Shown piece by piece: positions 16,633-25,073 of a stretch of DNA of 33,806 nt. The translations under genes were made by a program, and so were the position numbers. Under the pieces are notes generated by a model. The model did no database searches. It was not told the DNA's origin and worked only from the letters and a program-made list of their open reading frames with translations. The DNA is taken from contig CAMYII010000116.1 of the NCBI GenBank assembly GCA_947258385.1, forward strand, positions 67,984 to 101,789, in the 5' to 3' direction. The stretch's first letter is position 1; every line of letters begins with the position of its first letter. This DNA comes from Acidiferrobacterales bacterium. Lineage in GTDB: Bacteria > Pseudomonadota > Gammaproteobacteria > Acidiferrobacterales > SZUA-150.

Positions 16633-17523
16633 TCATCCGGCGGCGCCCAGGCCCTGATCTGCCGATTGCCTGATCACCGCCTCTACAAACAGCGTTTTTA
16701 CGAGCTCTTCGTTCACTATGTCCGGCAGCACATGGCGCAACCGGTACAAACTCTCCGCCTGGTCGCGGGCGGCCTGCTCCAACCGGCTTCGGGTCTCGCG
16801 GCTCAAATCCGGATGGGTCAGCAGATTTGCCGCCTGCCAATGGTGATAGTCCCTGACCAACTCGCGCTCGCGCTGCGCTGGCCAGAGACTCTCGGAGATG
16901 ATCAACTCTGGAAACGCGTCGCGCCCGAGATGCCTGCCGATGTCCGACGGATCCAGGCGGCATCCGGTTTTGCCGTGTCCGTCACCGTTGTCATTGCGCA
17001 AAAACCACTGCGCCTTGAAGACCGGGCCGGCCGCCATACAGACACAGCGGCGCAACACCTCCGCGTGGGGAAATATTGCGGGAGGGGCTTGACGGTAGCG
17101 GGCATGGCCCAGGAGGCTCGGCGCAATGAAACTATGGTCGTCCGCCAACGCCGGACGCCAGTTTACTTCCTGCATCTTCGGGGGCGTGATGCCCGGTAAG
17201 GTGCTGCTGACGAGTGCCAGGGGCAGCAAATCCTCCCCATCCAGCAACCATAGCTCGAGCCGGTCCGCGGGCGGGAATGGCAGCGCTGGATGATTCTTTA
17301 ACGCATCGATAAACGGCGCGGTATGCTCGGTTTCGATCTGCTGGCGCCTTCCGCGACGGCTCCAGGTCCCATAGGTGGAGAATCGCGACCCGCGATTATT
17401 GATCTGGATCTCCCAACTCAAACCATCAGCGGAAATCGCGCGAAAACCGGGCGAGTCGAGCACCTGCACGGTACCCTGGTAGGGAGATAAGCGGCGCACG
17501 CTGTAATAACACGGCCCGGACAC
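16633..17523 (-). CDS. Conserved-looking protein of unknown function
   Basis: I do not recognise this 296-residue protein. It is soluble, without signal or membrane segment. The N-terminal half is beta-rich (VQVLDSPGFRAISADGLSWEIQINNRG, split by a charged GRRQQIETEH loop; PADRLELWLLDGEDLLPLALVSS). The C-terminal half is helical and charged (ELVRDYHHWQAANLLTHP, SRLEQAARDQAESLYRLRHVLPDIVNEELVKTLFVEA). Cysteines are few. A GTG start at 17523 is chosen for the GAGGAGG about six bases upstream; a TTG at 17544 is the alternative. It is followed on the same strand by the TetR/COQ9 gene after 246 bp. Confidence 0.6.
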   Translation of the reverse strand: MSGPCYYSVRRLSPYQGTVQVLDSPGFRAISADGLSWEIQINNRGSRFSTYGTWSRRGRRQQIETEHTAPFIDALKNHPALPFPPADRLELWLLDGEDLLPLALVSSTLPGITPPKMQEVNWRPALADDHSFIAPSLLGHARYRQAPPAIFPHAEVLRRCVCMAAGPVFKAQWFLRNDNGDGHGKTGCRLDPSDIGRHLGRDAFPELIISESLWPAQRERELVRDYHHWQAANLLTHPDLSRETRSRLEQAARDQAESLYRLRHVLPDIVNEELVKTLFVEAVIRQSADQGLGAAG

Positions 17524-18134
17524 TGCGTCCTCCTCTAGCCCCAATGTTGCATCAGCATCCGGTTGTTGGCGCCGGGCGGGCGAACGGCCGAAAAGGCCCG
17601 CTGTGGCCCCTCCAGGGGCGTCGCGGCATTGGTGCCTGCCTGTCCGTCACATCGCCGTCGCGATGGTGACAGGCCGTTCGTTCAAGCTGGGTGCTCAGAA
17701 CCCGCCAAAAACCGGATAGGCTTTTCTGGGACATGTCGTAAATCGCTACCATAGCCATCACTGACTCAAGATTAAGATGATTTTTCCCATTTTCCGCTTA
17801 AATCGCTACCATAGCCATCACTGACTCAAGATTAAGATGATTTTTCCCATTTTCCGCTGGCCTGGTGCAACATTGGGGCTCGGTAGGCGGTATGACCGGC
17901 ATCATACGGCAGGCAATCCGAAACGATAAAACCCCAACCGCCTGGGTCAGACCAGCATACAACTAAGCATACGCAAGCGGACCTGACGCTGCCACACGAC
18001 TGACCGGGATACACGAAGATATATACTGGGCCCGCGGCGAAGCGAGTCGGAAAGCGGTACACGGACGTACCCCCTGCGAAGCCAGGGATACAAAAAGTCC
18101 ATGGAAGTCCCCCCCCCATCGCGCCAGATCGGCG
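17524..18134. other. 610-bp non-coding interval with palindromes, tandem repeat and a 9-C run
   Basis: No credible gene is seen between the unknown protein and lpxC. The stretch holds an imperfect hairpin near 17637-17674 (CCTGTC... pairing with ...GACAGG), the 60-bp tandem duplication at 17739-17858, and the palindrome GGTAC-ACGGAC-GTACC (about 18055-18070). It also holds CCCTG-CGAAGC-CAGGG (about 18072-18087), nine C in a row ending at 18117, and GCGCC-AGATC-GGCGC (18121-18135) at the lpxC stop. The last hairpins could end lpxC transcription, although no T-tract follows. Confidence 0.45.
17739..17858. repeat. Perfect 60-bp tandem duplication (two copies)
   Basis: Two adjacent identical 60-bp units (17739-17798 and 17799-17858), each beginning TAAATCGCTACCATAGCC and ending CCCATTTTCCGCT. 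The lack of any mismatch points to a recent duplication. The unit is more AT-rich than its surroundings and lies outside genes. Confidence 0.95.
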
Positions 18135-19067
18135 CTAGATCTGCGTTGATGACGCCGGTTGGATGTAGGGGATAGGGGCAGGCTGGGCATCATCGAATGT
18201 CACGATCTCCCAGGCGTCCTCTTGATCAACGAGGGTAAGTAAGAGCTGGTTATTCAGTGCATGACCGGATTTGTAACCGCTGAACGAGCCGATCAGGCTA
18301 TGACCCAGCAAATACAGGTCACCGATGGCGTCGAGGATCTTGTGCTTGACGAATTCGTCCTCATAGCGCAGACCGTCTTCGTTGAGGACCCGGAAATCAT
18401 CCATCACTACCGCGTTGTCCAGGCTGCCGCCGAGCGCCAGCTGTTTTTCATGCAATAGCTCGATATCCCGCATAAAACCGAAGGTCCGCGCCCGGCTGAC
18501 CTGTTTGACGAAGGAGGTGGACGAGAAGTCCAGCTCGGCGTGACGCAGATGCTCCTTGAACATCGGATGGTCAAAGTCAATCGTGAAGGCCACCTTGAAG
18601 CCCTCATAAGGATCGAACCTCGCCCACTTGTCGCCCTCTTCGACCGTCACGGTGCGCTTGATACGAATGAATTTCTTCGGCGCATCCTGCTCGTCGATAC
18701 CCGCGGATTGAATGAGAAAGACGAATGGCGCAGCGCTGCCATCCATAATGGGTACTTCCGGTGCGCTCACATCAATGTAAGCGTTGTCAATCCCAAGGCC
18801 GGCCAGGGCCGAGAGCAGGTGCTCAACGGTGGAAATCCTGATATCACCCTTGACCAGGGTCGTGGACAGGCGGGTATCGCCGACACATTTGGGTCCAGCC
18901 TTGATCTCTACCGGTTCATCGAGGTCGACCCGCCGGAACACCACACCGCTATCCGCCGCCGCGGGACGCAGCGTCAGATAGACCTTCTCGCCGGTATGGA
19001 GGCCGACGCCGGTCGCGGTAATGACGTTTTTGAGCGTGCGCTGTTTGTAATTAGTGATGGTTGCCAT
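18135..19067 (-). CDS. lpxC: LpxC, UDP-3-O-acyl-N-acetylglucosamine deacetylase
   Basis: LpxC is the zinc enzyme of the committed step of lipid A synthesis. The 310-residue protein contains [19 protein letters not shown] at the N-terminus, the zinc ligand His83 in [10 protein letters not shown], the second and third metal ligands in HKILDAIGD, and SGHALNNQ near the end. Length matches the family (about 305). Start 19067 is chosen for AAGGA seven bases upstream; an in-frame start at 19091 lacks support. It is not followed by secM/secA or DUF721, which often sit beside lpxC, and ftsZ is not upstream. Confidence 0.97.
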   Translation of the reverse strand: MATITNYKQRTLKNVITATGVGLHTGEKVYLTLRPAAADSGVVFRRVDLDEPVEIKAGPKCVGDTRLSTTLVKGDIRISTVEHLLSALAGLGIDNAYIDVSAPEVPIMDGSAAPFVFLIQSAGIDEQDAPKKFIRIKRTVTVEEGDKWARFDPYEGFKVAFTIDFDHPMFKEHLRHAELDFSSTSFVKQVSRARTFGFMRDIELLHEKQLALGGSLDNAVVMDDFRVLNEDGLRYEDEFVKHKILDAIGDLYLLGHSLIGSFSGYKSGHALNNQLLLTLVDQEDAWEIVTFDDAQPAPIPYIQPASSTQI

Positions 19068-19268
19068 ACAACGTCCTTCTTCCACCACCACAGATATCGA
19101 TTAAACGCATATTTTTCAACAAATTAGGATTCTTCTGTTGCGGAAAACTAACACGTGTCTCTTTTATAGCACAAACAGGGAATAATTCCACCCCGGGATA
19201 CCGAGTTATCCGACAAACCGTCGTAATATCCCTTTAATCGGTCGATCCCCATGCAGTATAGCTTAGGT

Positions 19269-20189
19269 TTACTTTTTTTTCCGGGCTCTCGGGTGGGCCT
19301 TGTCATAGACCTTGGCCAGGTGCTGAAAATCCAAATGCGTATAGATCTCGGTTGTCCCGATGTCCGCATGGCCCAGTAATTCCTGAACGGCCCGCAAATC
19401 GCCGCTGGATTCTAACAGGTGACTGGCAAATGAATGCCGTAGCAGATGTGGGTATACCGGGACATTGACCCCCTGTCGCCGCGCCCACTGCGCAAGGCGC
19501 AACTGCACGGCCCGCCCGCCCAGCCTTCCCCCCCGGCGCCCGACAAACACGGCTGTCTCACCTGGCCGCGCCAGCTGCGAACGGACTGCGAGCCACGATT
19601 CCAGAGCGGCGCAAGCGTGCCGGCCCACCGGCAAGACGCGGGTTTTGGCGCCCTTGCCGGTCACCCGGACCGTGGCGTCGGCCAGGTCCACGTCAGTCGT
19701 ATTCAGTGCCGTCAGCTCGGACAGGCGTGTGCCTGAGGAGTACATGAGTTCCATCATGGCGCGGTCGCGCCGAACGAGCAGTTCGCTGCCAGCCGACGAA
19801 GGATTGTCCGGAATTTCCAGCAAATGCGCGGCCTGATCGACGGTCAGCGTTTGTGGCAGTCGTTTCTCCATCCTCGGCGCCGGCACCCCTGAGGCGGGAT
19901 CGTGCTCGACCTGACGCTCGCGCAGCAGATACCGAAACAATGACCGCAGGGCCGACAAATGCCGCCGAATGCTCCGCCCGCTCAAACCTCGGCGATGCAG
20001 CGCCGCGACATAGGCCCGCACATCCTCGACGCGCAGCTGCGTCCAGCTACGCAAGCCTTTTTGCGTGCAAAAGCGGCAACAATGATCCAGATCCCGGGCA
20101 TAGCCCTCAACGGTAAGCGGCGAGACCCTACGTTCATGTCTGAGGTAGTTCAGAAAAGCATGCAACTGCCGCCGTGAACGTGGATGCAT
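19269..20189 (-). CDS. xerC: XerC tyrosine recombinase
   Basis: XerC acts with XerD at dif to resolve chromosome dimers at division. The 306-residue protein has the N-terminal SAM-like core-binding domain and all catalytic residues: Arg155 (SSGTRLSEL), Lys182 (GKGAKTR), His248 and Arg251 (HLLRHSFASH), His274 (LLGHAD) and the nucleophile Tyr283 (IYTHLDF). It sits downstream of dapF and DUF484, the classical gammaproteobacterial order, which supports XerC over XerD or an integron enzyme. A 155-bp gap separates it from DUF484. Confidence 0.94.
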   Translation of the reverse strand: MHPRSRRQLHAFLNYLRHERRVSPLTVEGYARDLDHCCRFCTQKGLRSWTQLRVEDVRAYVAALHRRGLSGRSIRRHLSALRSLFRYLLRERQVEHDPASGVPAPRMEKRLPQTLTVDQAAHLLEIPDNPSSAGSELLVRRDRAMMELMYSSGTRLSELTALNTTDVDLADATVRVTGKGAKTRVLPVGRHACAALESWLAVRSQLARPGETAVFVGRRGGRLGGRAVQLRLAQWARRQGVNVPVYPHLLRHSFASHLLESSGDLRAVQELLGHADIGTTEIYTHLDFQHLAKVYDKAHPRARKKK

Positions 20190-20344
20190 TAACCGCTAAC
20201 CCTTTGCACAACTACGGGAATTCTCCCGTGATGCGCCACGAAACACAGTCAACGCCACACAAGCACAATGGCAGCCGCATGGGCGTACGATCAACGCGAC
20301 GCGAGCCCGGCATCCGGGTGGAGTCCAGCCCGCGGCCGGCGCGT

Positions 20345-21064
20345 TCATTGCAGATATTTGGCCACGCTGCGGTAGAGCAGCTCACCGAAATGGGTCAGAT
20401 AAACCGTACCCATTTGCGGGCGAAAGCGATTTGGGTCGTTGCTGCCCAGGGCCAGTACACCCTCAGGCGGGGTCCCGCCCAGTGGAACAATGGCGTGGGA
20501 CCTGATTGTTGCCGCGCTCGCCGCGAAAAGACCGGCCAGCGTCTCGTTGTTGCGCGTCGCACCACAGATCGGTTTGGCCGGGTTGCGGTCGTTCCCGCCA
20601 ATACGCTTCAAGACCTCAACAAACGCCGCCTCGCCACAGCGGGCGAATTCGGGGCGCGCGTTGTCTATCCGGGGTTTTCGGTTAAACCACATGGCAATCT
20701 CATCGATGTTAAATTCTTCGCGGAGGACCTCGCGCGCGCCATCGAGCACCTCATCCAAAGAATCGCTGCCGAGCATGCTCAGTGCGAAGTGGTGCAGGCG
20801 CTCACCCAGTCGGTCGTTTTCCCGGGCGATGGTCAGCAAATGCTGCAACTGTTGACGCGCGGCCTGATTCTGTTCGCGCAAGACCCGTACCTGCCGCTGT
20901 ATGAGGGACACGGCCGCGCCGGTCTCGAGATGCGGGATATTCAATCTGATTAATACATCCGGATGATCTGCTAGGTAGTCGGGATTCTCGTCCAGATACC
21001 TGGAAACGACCTCCTCCCGGGAAAGTTCTTGCTGTTGTTTCTCGTTAGGCAATTTTTGATTCAT
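20345..21064 (-). CDS. DUF484 family protein (YigA)
   Basis: The 239-residue protein has the DUF484 pattern: an N-terminal helical segment (VVSRYLDENPDYLADHPDVLIRLNIPH), a coiled-coil stretch (VSLIQRQVRVLREQNQAARQQLQHLL), and a GAF-like C-terminal domain (HAIVPLGG, GVLALGSNDPNRF, MGTVYLTHFGELLYRSV). Its function is not established. The start overlaps the dapF stop in an ATGA (21061-21064), so it is co-translated with dapF. xerC follows. Confidence 0.9.
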   Translation of the reverse strand: MNQKLPNEKQQQELSREEVVSRYLDENPDYLADHPDVLIRLNIPHLETGAAVSLIQRQVRVLREQNQAARQQLQHLLTIARENDRLGERLHHFALSMLGSDSLDEVLDGAREVLREEFNIDEIAMWFNRKPRIDNARPEFARCGEAAFVEVLKRIGGNDRNPAKPICGATRNNETLAGLFAASAATIRSHAIVPLGGTPPEGVLALGSNDPNRFRPQMGTVYLTHFGELLYRSVAKYLQ

Positions 21065-21900
21065 AAGCGATCCAGATCTATTGTCCCCTCAAACACCGTT
21101 TCGGCCGGACCGGTCATCAATACAGGCTGGCCCTCCCCCTGCCAGGCAACGCCCAGGGCGCCCCCCTTTAATTGTACCGTAACCGTCGCATCAAGCAGGC
21201 CCCGCTGCCGACCCGCAACCACCGCGGCACAGGCCCCTGTCCCACAGGCCCGGGTTTCCCCGACGCCGCGCTCGTAGACCCTTACCTGTATATGGCCCGG
21301 ACCGATGACCTGCATGTAACCGGCGTTGACCCGCCTCGGGAACCGCGGATGGCTTTCGATCATGGGACCCTGCGCGGAAACCGGCGCCGCCTCGATGTCC
21401 TCAACCACTTGCACGGCATGTGGGTTGCCCAGCGACAAAACGCTGATCTGAATCGTAGCGCCGCCAACTTCCAGATCATACACCGGCTCGCGGCCGTCTG
21501 CCTCAAACGGTACCCGCTCTGGTTCGAATATCGGCACGCCCATGTTTACGGTGATTCGCCCATCGGCTCCAATGCGCGGATAAATCATCCCCGCAACGGT
21601 CTCCACCGCGATTTCGTCGCGAGCCGTCAGGCCCTTTTCGCGCACAAACCGCGCGAGACAACGAGCGCCGTTGCCACACTGTTCCACTTCTCCGCCATCG
21701 GCATTGAAAATACGATAATAGAAATCGGCGCCTGCTGACTTGGGCGGCTCAACGAGCAGGACTTGATCGCAACCGACCCCGAGCCGACGGTCCGCGATCC
21801 GGCGCAGTTGTTGTCGCGTCAATGCCAGGGGATGAGCGACCGCGTTAAAAACCACAAAATCGTTACCGAGCCCTTGCATTTTGGTAAATGGTACCGACAT
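21061..21900 (-). CDS. dapF: DapF, diaminopimelate epimerase
   Basis: DapF converts LL- to meso-diaminopimelate for lysine and peptidoglycan. The 279-residue protein has the start FTKMQGLGNDFVVFNA. The two catalytic cysteines are Cys75 (NADGGEVEQCGNGARC) and Cys219 (GVGETRACGTGAC). Length is normal. The ATG at 21900 has no strong ribosome-binding site. lysA, the next step of the pathway, lies 1.6 kb away on the same strand, separated by three unrelated genes instead of being adjacent as in many relatives. Confidence 0.97.
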   Translation of the reverse strand: MSVPFTKMQGLGNDFVVFNAVAHPLALTRQQLRRIADRRLGVGCDQVLLVEPPKSAGADFYYRIFNADGGEVEQCGNGARCLARFVREKGLTARDEIAVETVAGMIYPRIGADGRITVNMGVPIFEPERVPFEADGREPVYDLEVGGATIQISVLSLGNPHAVQVVEDIEAAPVSAQGPMIESHPRFPRRVNAGYMQVIGPGHIQVRVYERGVGETRACGTGACAAVVAGRQRGLLDATVTVQLKGGALGVAWQGEGQPVLMTGPAETVFEGTIDLDRL

Positions 21901-21967
21901 AGTACTAGATTACCGTCTATGTGCCGGGGGGGGAACCCGTTTTGTAAACTGCAGTGGCAATCTGCGA

Positions 21968-22213
21968 TTGCTTAATGAAAAGAAAAATCATCTCAAGGCC
22001 CACCCCAATCACTGGTTGCGACATGGCTTCGGTGCCATCTTGATTGTCGGAGGCATCATCGGGCCTTTTGTGCCCGTACTCGGCGTGTGGATGCTGCCCC
22101 TGGGATTGATTCTGATTTTCGCCAAAAGCCCCACCTATTGGCGGATGCGCCGTAACTACGTGGCCTGGCGAAGACAGCGCAAAAAACCCAGGGCCAACAA
22201 TTCCCGGACTTAA
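21968..22213 (+). CDS. PGPGW-type small transmembrane protein
   Basis: This 81-residue protein has two hydrophobic segments (HGFGAILIVGGIIGPFVPVLG and WMLPLGLILIFA) followed by a basic tail (RMRRNYVAWRRQRKK), as in the PGPGW family of small membrane proteins. No in-frame ATG lies before the first membrane segment. TTG 21968 gives a sensible N-terminus (LNEKKNHLKAHPNHW) but has no clear ribosome-binding site, and an earlier TTG at 21881 would overlap dapF. It is the only plus-strand gene in this block and overlaps the convergent CoA-binding gene by four bases (22210-22213). Confidence 0.6.
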   Translation: MLNEKKNHLKAHPNHWLRHGFGAILIVGGIIGPFVPVLGVWMLPLGLILIFAKSPTYWRMRRNYVAWRRQRKKPRANNSRT

Positions 22214-22659
22214 TGCTCACCACGCACCTGGCTCACGAGCCGGTCGCCAAACAGGCGGAGATAGTCCCTGGAAACGCAGCGATCCATGATGACTTTCATG
22301 CCCGCTGCCTGGGCCAGCTCAGCAGCGGCTTCATTAATCACCCCTTGCTGCAACCAGATCGCCGGTATGCTTCTCTCAATGCAGGCTTCCACGACGGCGC
22401 CGACACGTTCCGGCGCCAGGAATACATCGACGAGGTCGATTCTGCCTGGCACTTGCGCAAGCTCGCCGTACGCATGCTCGCCCAGTACCGCATCAATCGC
22501 CGGCCGTACGGGGATAATGCGATAACCGAAGTGTTTCAGCCTCCTGGCAACCTGGTGACTTGGCCGGTTTGGTCTGGGGGACAACCCAACGACGGCAATG
22601 GTCTCTACGCCTGCGAGCAGCGCCCGGATCTCTTGGTCTTCCGGATTGCGAAACCTCAA
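22210..22659 (-). CDS. CoA-binding (YccU-like) Rossmann protein
   Basis: The 149-residue protein carries a CoA-binding domain like that of succinyl-CoA synthetase alpha: IAVVGLSPRPNRPSHQVARRL (about 22-42), YRIIPVRP, VDVFLAPERV, AIWLQQGVINEAAAELA and VIMDRCV. These single-domain proteins are common and of unclear role. A TTG start at 22659 is chosen because GGAGGAG stands seven bases before it. It lies 18 bp after the methyltransferase gene, probably in one transcript. Confidence 0.88.
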   Translation of the reverse strand: MRFRNPEDQEIRALLAGVETIAVVGLSPRPNRPSHQVARRLKHFGYRIIPVRPAIDAVLGEHAYGELAQVPGRIDLVDVFLAPERVGAVVEACIERSIPAIWLQQGVINEAAAELAQAAGMKVIMDRCVSRDYLRLFGDRLVSQVRGEH

Positions 22660-22677
22660 ACCCGATCTCCTCCAGGG

Positions 22678-23340
22678 CTAAGCCAGCCGACCCGCGACCA
22701 GCAGATGACGGTCGCTCACCACCTCCACGCGCAGACAATCGAGCCCGGCGCACCTCAGTTGCGCCCGCACCTCTTGCGGGAGATAGGCGGCCAGCAACGA
22801 GTGCCGGAAATCACGCTGCAGAATTTCGGGCTCGCCGCCCGCATAGTGTTCCACAAGGGCATCGACGACTTCAGCGGAGACAGGACGCATGAGATCCATA
22901 ATACACACCACGGCTTCACCGGACCCGCACGATTTCACCGCATCCCATAACACGGCCGGCTGCGCCAGATGATGCAGCAGGCTGTTACTGATGATGGTGT
23001 CGAAATTGCCATCAGGCAGTGCTGCCCCCGGCAGGCGCGCCTCAATCAATCTGACACGCCCTTGCAAACCGGAATGCGCAATCGCTTTGTTGCCAAACTC
23101 CAGCATGGCCTTGGACCCATCGATACCGACGATCCGGCAGTCGGGAAAAGCGCGCGCAAATCGCTGAGTAATATCGGCCGGCCCGCAACCGAGATCGAGC
23201 ACCCTGGTTGGTTTGTATCCGGTAAAGTTGTGCTGGAAACAATCGATAAACGTCTGATGAGGTTCCGAAAAATCGGCCTCGGCATACGCCTTGGCCTGTT
23301 CGAAATCGTCCATCAACTCCGGCTCGGGGATACGTTCCAT
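22678..23340 (-). CDS. Class I SAM-dependent methyltransferase
   Basis: The 220-residue protein has the SAM-binding motif VLDLGCGPADIT (47-58), the acidic motif IVGIDGSKAM, and a post-motif region FDTIISNSLLHHLAQP. The substrate cannot be told; the sequence resembles small-molecule or lipid methyltransferases (UbiE/Methyltransf_25 class). ATG 23340 is preferred over TTG 23352. Neither has a clear ribosome-binding site, and the heptamer array ends about 30 bp upstream of the gene, so its translation signals may have been altered. The CoA-binding gene follows. Confidence 0.82.
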   Translation of the reverse strand: MERIPEPELMDDFEQAKAYAEADFSEPHQTFIDCFQHNFTGYKPTRVLDLGCGPADITQRFARAFPDCRIVGIDGSKAMLEFGNKAIAHSGLQGRVRLIEARLPGAALPDGNFDTIISNSLLHHLAQPAVLWDAVKSCGSGEAVVCIMDLMRPVSAEVVDALVEHYAGGEPEILQRDFRHSLLAAYLPQEVRAQLRCAGLDCLRVEVVSDRHLLVAGRLA

Positions 23341-23372
23341 AAATAGTTTCAAGTTAAAAGTTGCAAGTTTTT

Positions 23373-23512
23373 TTGCCCCTTGCCCCTTGCTACTTGCCCC
23401 TTGCTACTTGCCCCTTGCTACTTGCCCCTTGCTACTTGCCCCTTGCCCCTTGCTACTTGTTACTTGCTACTTGTTACTTGCTACTTGTTACTTGCTACTT
23501 GTTACTTGCTAC
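23373..23512. repeat. Heptanucleotide tandem array, 20 units of three types
   Basis: Twenty contiguous 7-bp units. With A=TTGCCCC, B=TTGCTAC and C=TTGTTAC the order is AABABABABAABCBCBCBCB. The flanks carry degenerate relatives (TTTCAAG, TTAAAAG, TTGCAAG before; TTGCGAC after). The higher-order 14-bp periods AB and CB suggest growth by slippage or unequal crossing-over of pairs. The array fills the space between the methyltransferase start and the lysA stop; the last unit overlaps the stop codon of lysA. Confidence 0.97.
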
Positions 23513-24789
23513 TTAACTACTTGCGACTCCGGCAACAGTGATTCCGGCGACATTAAGTCATCGATGGTCTCGCGCCGCCGAATGATATGAAACCGGTCTC
23601 CGTCTACCATCACTTCAGCGGCGCGTGGACGGGTATTGTAGTTGGAGCTCATTGACGAGCCGTAGGCACCGGCGGAGAGCACGGCCAGATAATCGCCTGC
23701 CGCGATGGCAAGCTCGCGGTCGCGACCCAAGAAATCGCCGCTTTCACAAACCGGTCCGACAATATCATACAGATATGCCTCTTGTTGCGAATGCTGGGCA
23801 AACGGGATGATCTCATGCCACGCATCGTACAAGGCTGGACGCATAAGATCGTTCATTGCCGCATCGATTACAGCGAAGTTACGGCTGCCGTTATGTTTCA
23901 GATACATTACCTGCGTCAACAGGGCCCCTGCGTTACCGACAATAGCACGGCCTGGCTCGATAATGATCTGCAAATGGCGATAGCGCGTGCCCATAGTCTG
24001 CAATTTTTCCATTAAGGCCATCACAAACTCATCGGGCTCCGGAGGCTGTTCGTCGTAATAGCCGATACCGAGCCCGCCCCCAAGGTCGAGATAAGCTAAG
24101 TCGACCCCGGAATCGTTGAGATCATCGACGAGCTCAAGCACACGCTCCAGCGCCTCTATAAACGGGGCCATTTCCGTGAGCTGTGAACCGATATGACAGG
24201 CCAGGCCAACAAGCCTGATATTCGGTAAATGCCGGGCATCGGCGGCCACACCGGCTGCCATATCGATCGGAATACCGAATTTACTTTCTTTTAGCCCGGT
24301 TGCGACATAGGGGTGCGTATTGATATCGACATCAGGATTCACACGCAGCGCCACCGACGCGATTTTATTAAGCCCTCCAGCAACCTGGTTGATCTGCTCG
24401 AGCTCCGCCTCCGACTCGACGTTAAACGCATGTATGCCGGTCTCCAGGGCGCGCCCGATCTCCCGGACTGTCTTGCCCACGCCCGAGTAGATCACTTTCG
24501 ATGGCTCACCACCGGCGCGCAAAACACGCTCCAACTCACCACCGGAAACAATGTCAAAGCCCGAGCCCAGGCGTGCCAGAACATTCAGGATCGCGAGATT
24601 GGAATTCGCCTTGACGGCATAACAGACCAGGTGCTCGCGCCCGCCGAAGGCCTGATCAAAGGCGAGCCACTGGGACTCCACCATGGCACGTGAGTAGATA
24701 TAACAAGGCGTACCCAACTCTTCGACAATAGCAGCTGCGGCTACTCCCTCGGCATACAGTTCTCCGTTTCGAAAAGTAAATGGCTCCAC
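23509..24789 (-). CDS. lysA: LysA, diaminopimelate decarboxylase
   Basis: LysA is a PLP enzyme making lysine from meso-diaminopimelate. The 426-residue protein has the PLP lysine Lys60 (CYAVKANSN), the glycine loop LDLGGGLGIGY (235-245), IIEPGRAI (277-284) and the substrate Cys348 in CESGDFLGRDREL. Start is GTG 24789, with AGG about nine bases upstream and overlapping the lptM stop region. The final residues VVK and the TAG stop fall in the heptamer array and its flank, so the tail (about from SPESLLPESQ) is likely a recent, non-conserved end. Confidence 0.95.
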   Translation of the reverse strand: MEPFTFRNGELYAEGVAAAAIVEELGTPCYIYSRAMVESQWLAFDQAFGGREHLVCYAVKANSNLAILNVLARLGSGFDIVSGGELERVLRAGGEPSKVIYSGVGKTVREIGRALETGIHAFNVESEAELEQINQVAGGLNKIASVALRVNPDVDINTHPYVATGLKESKFGIPIDMAAGVAADARHLPNIRLVGLACHIGSQLTEMAPFIEALERVLELVDDLNDSGVDLAYLDLGGGLGIGYYDEQPPEPDEFVMALMEKLQTMGTRYRHLQIIIEPGRAIVGNAGALLTQVMYLKHNGSRNFAVIDAAMNDLMRPALYDAWHEIIPFAQHSQQEAYLYDIVGPVCESGDFLGRDRELAIAAGDYLAVLSAGAYGSSMSSNYNTRPRAAEVMVDGDRFHIIRRRETIDDLMSPESLLPESQVVK

Positions 24790-24798
24790 AGAAATCGC

Positions 24799-24972
24799 CT
24801 ATGGCTGCTGTTCTTGTTGTGCCTTGGCCCGGTCCCTAGTCGCCTGCGCTTCCTTGTCTTGCGTCTCTGGTAGGTATAGCCGCCCTTTTTTGCCGCAACC
24901 GGCGGTCGCCCCGGCAAATCCGAGCGAGATAACCAACATGCCAATGCCAATGCCGCGCTGTAAATCCGTCAT
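24799..24972 (-). CDS. lptM: LptM (YifL-like) small lipoprotein
   Basis: A short gene of 57 residues. MTDLQRGIGIGMLVISLGFAG is a signal sequence (residues 1-21, continued by ATAG), followed by the lipobox cysteine Cys26 and the typical GKKGRLYLP segment, then a charged Gln-rich tail. In E. coli LptM helps disulfide maturation of the LPS translocon LptD. It lies nine bases before lysA, the standard lptM-lysA arrangement. Start ATG 24972 is preceded by AAGGAACG. The identification rests on the GCGKKGxLYLP signature and context. Confidence 0.9.
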   Translation of the reverse strand: MTDLQRGIGIGMLVISLGFAGATAGCGKKGRLYLPETQDKEAQATRDRAKAQQEQQP

Positions 24973-25073
24973 CGTTCCTTGCCTTGCGCCAGGCGCCTAA
25001 GCTTAACCTGTCCTTATCACAGACATCCAGTCAATCTTGTTTCGGACTCGCCGCCCAACTTTATGACGCGCCT

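Noticed and set aside
17832-18119. Small minus-strand frame after lpxC
   Set aside because: It covers hairpins and part of the 60-bp duplication, has no ribosome-binding site and no protein-like pattern.
23373-23512. CRISPR array
   Set aside because: The units are contiguous 7-bp repeats without spacers, so it is a simple tandem array.
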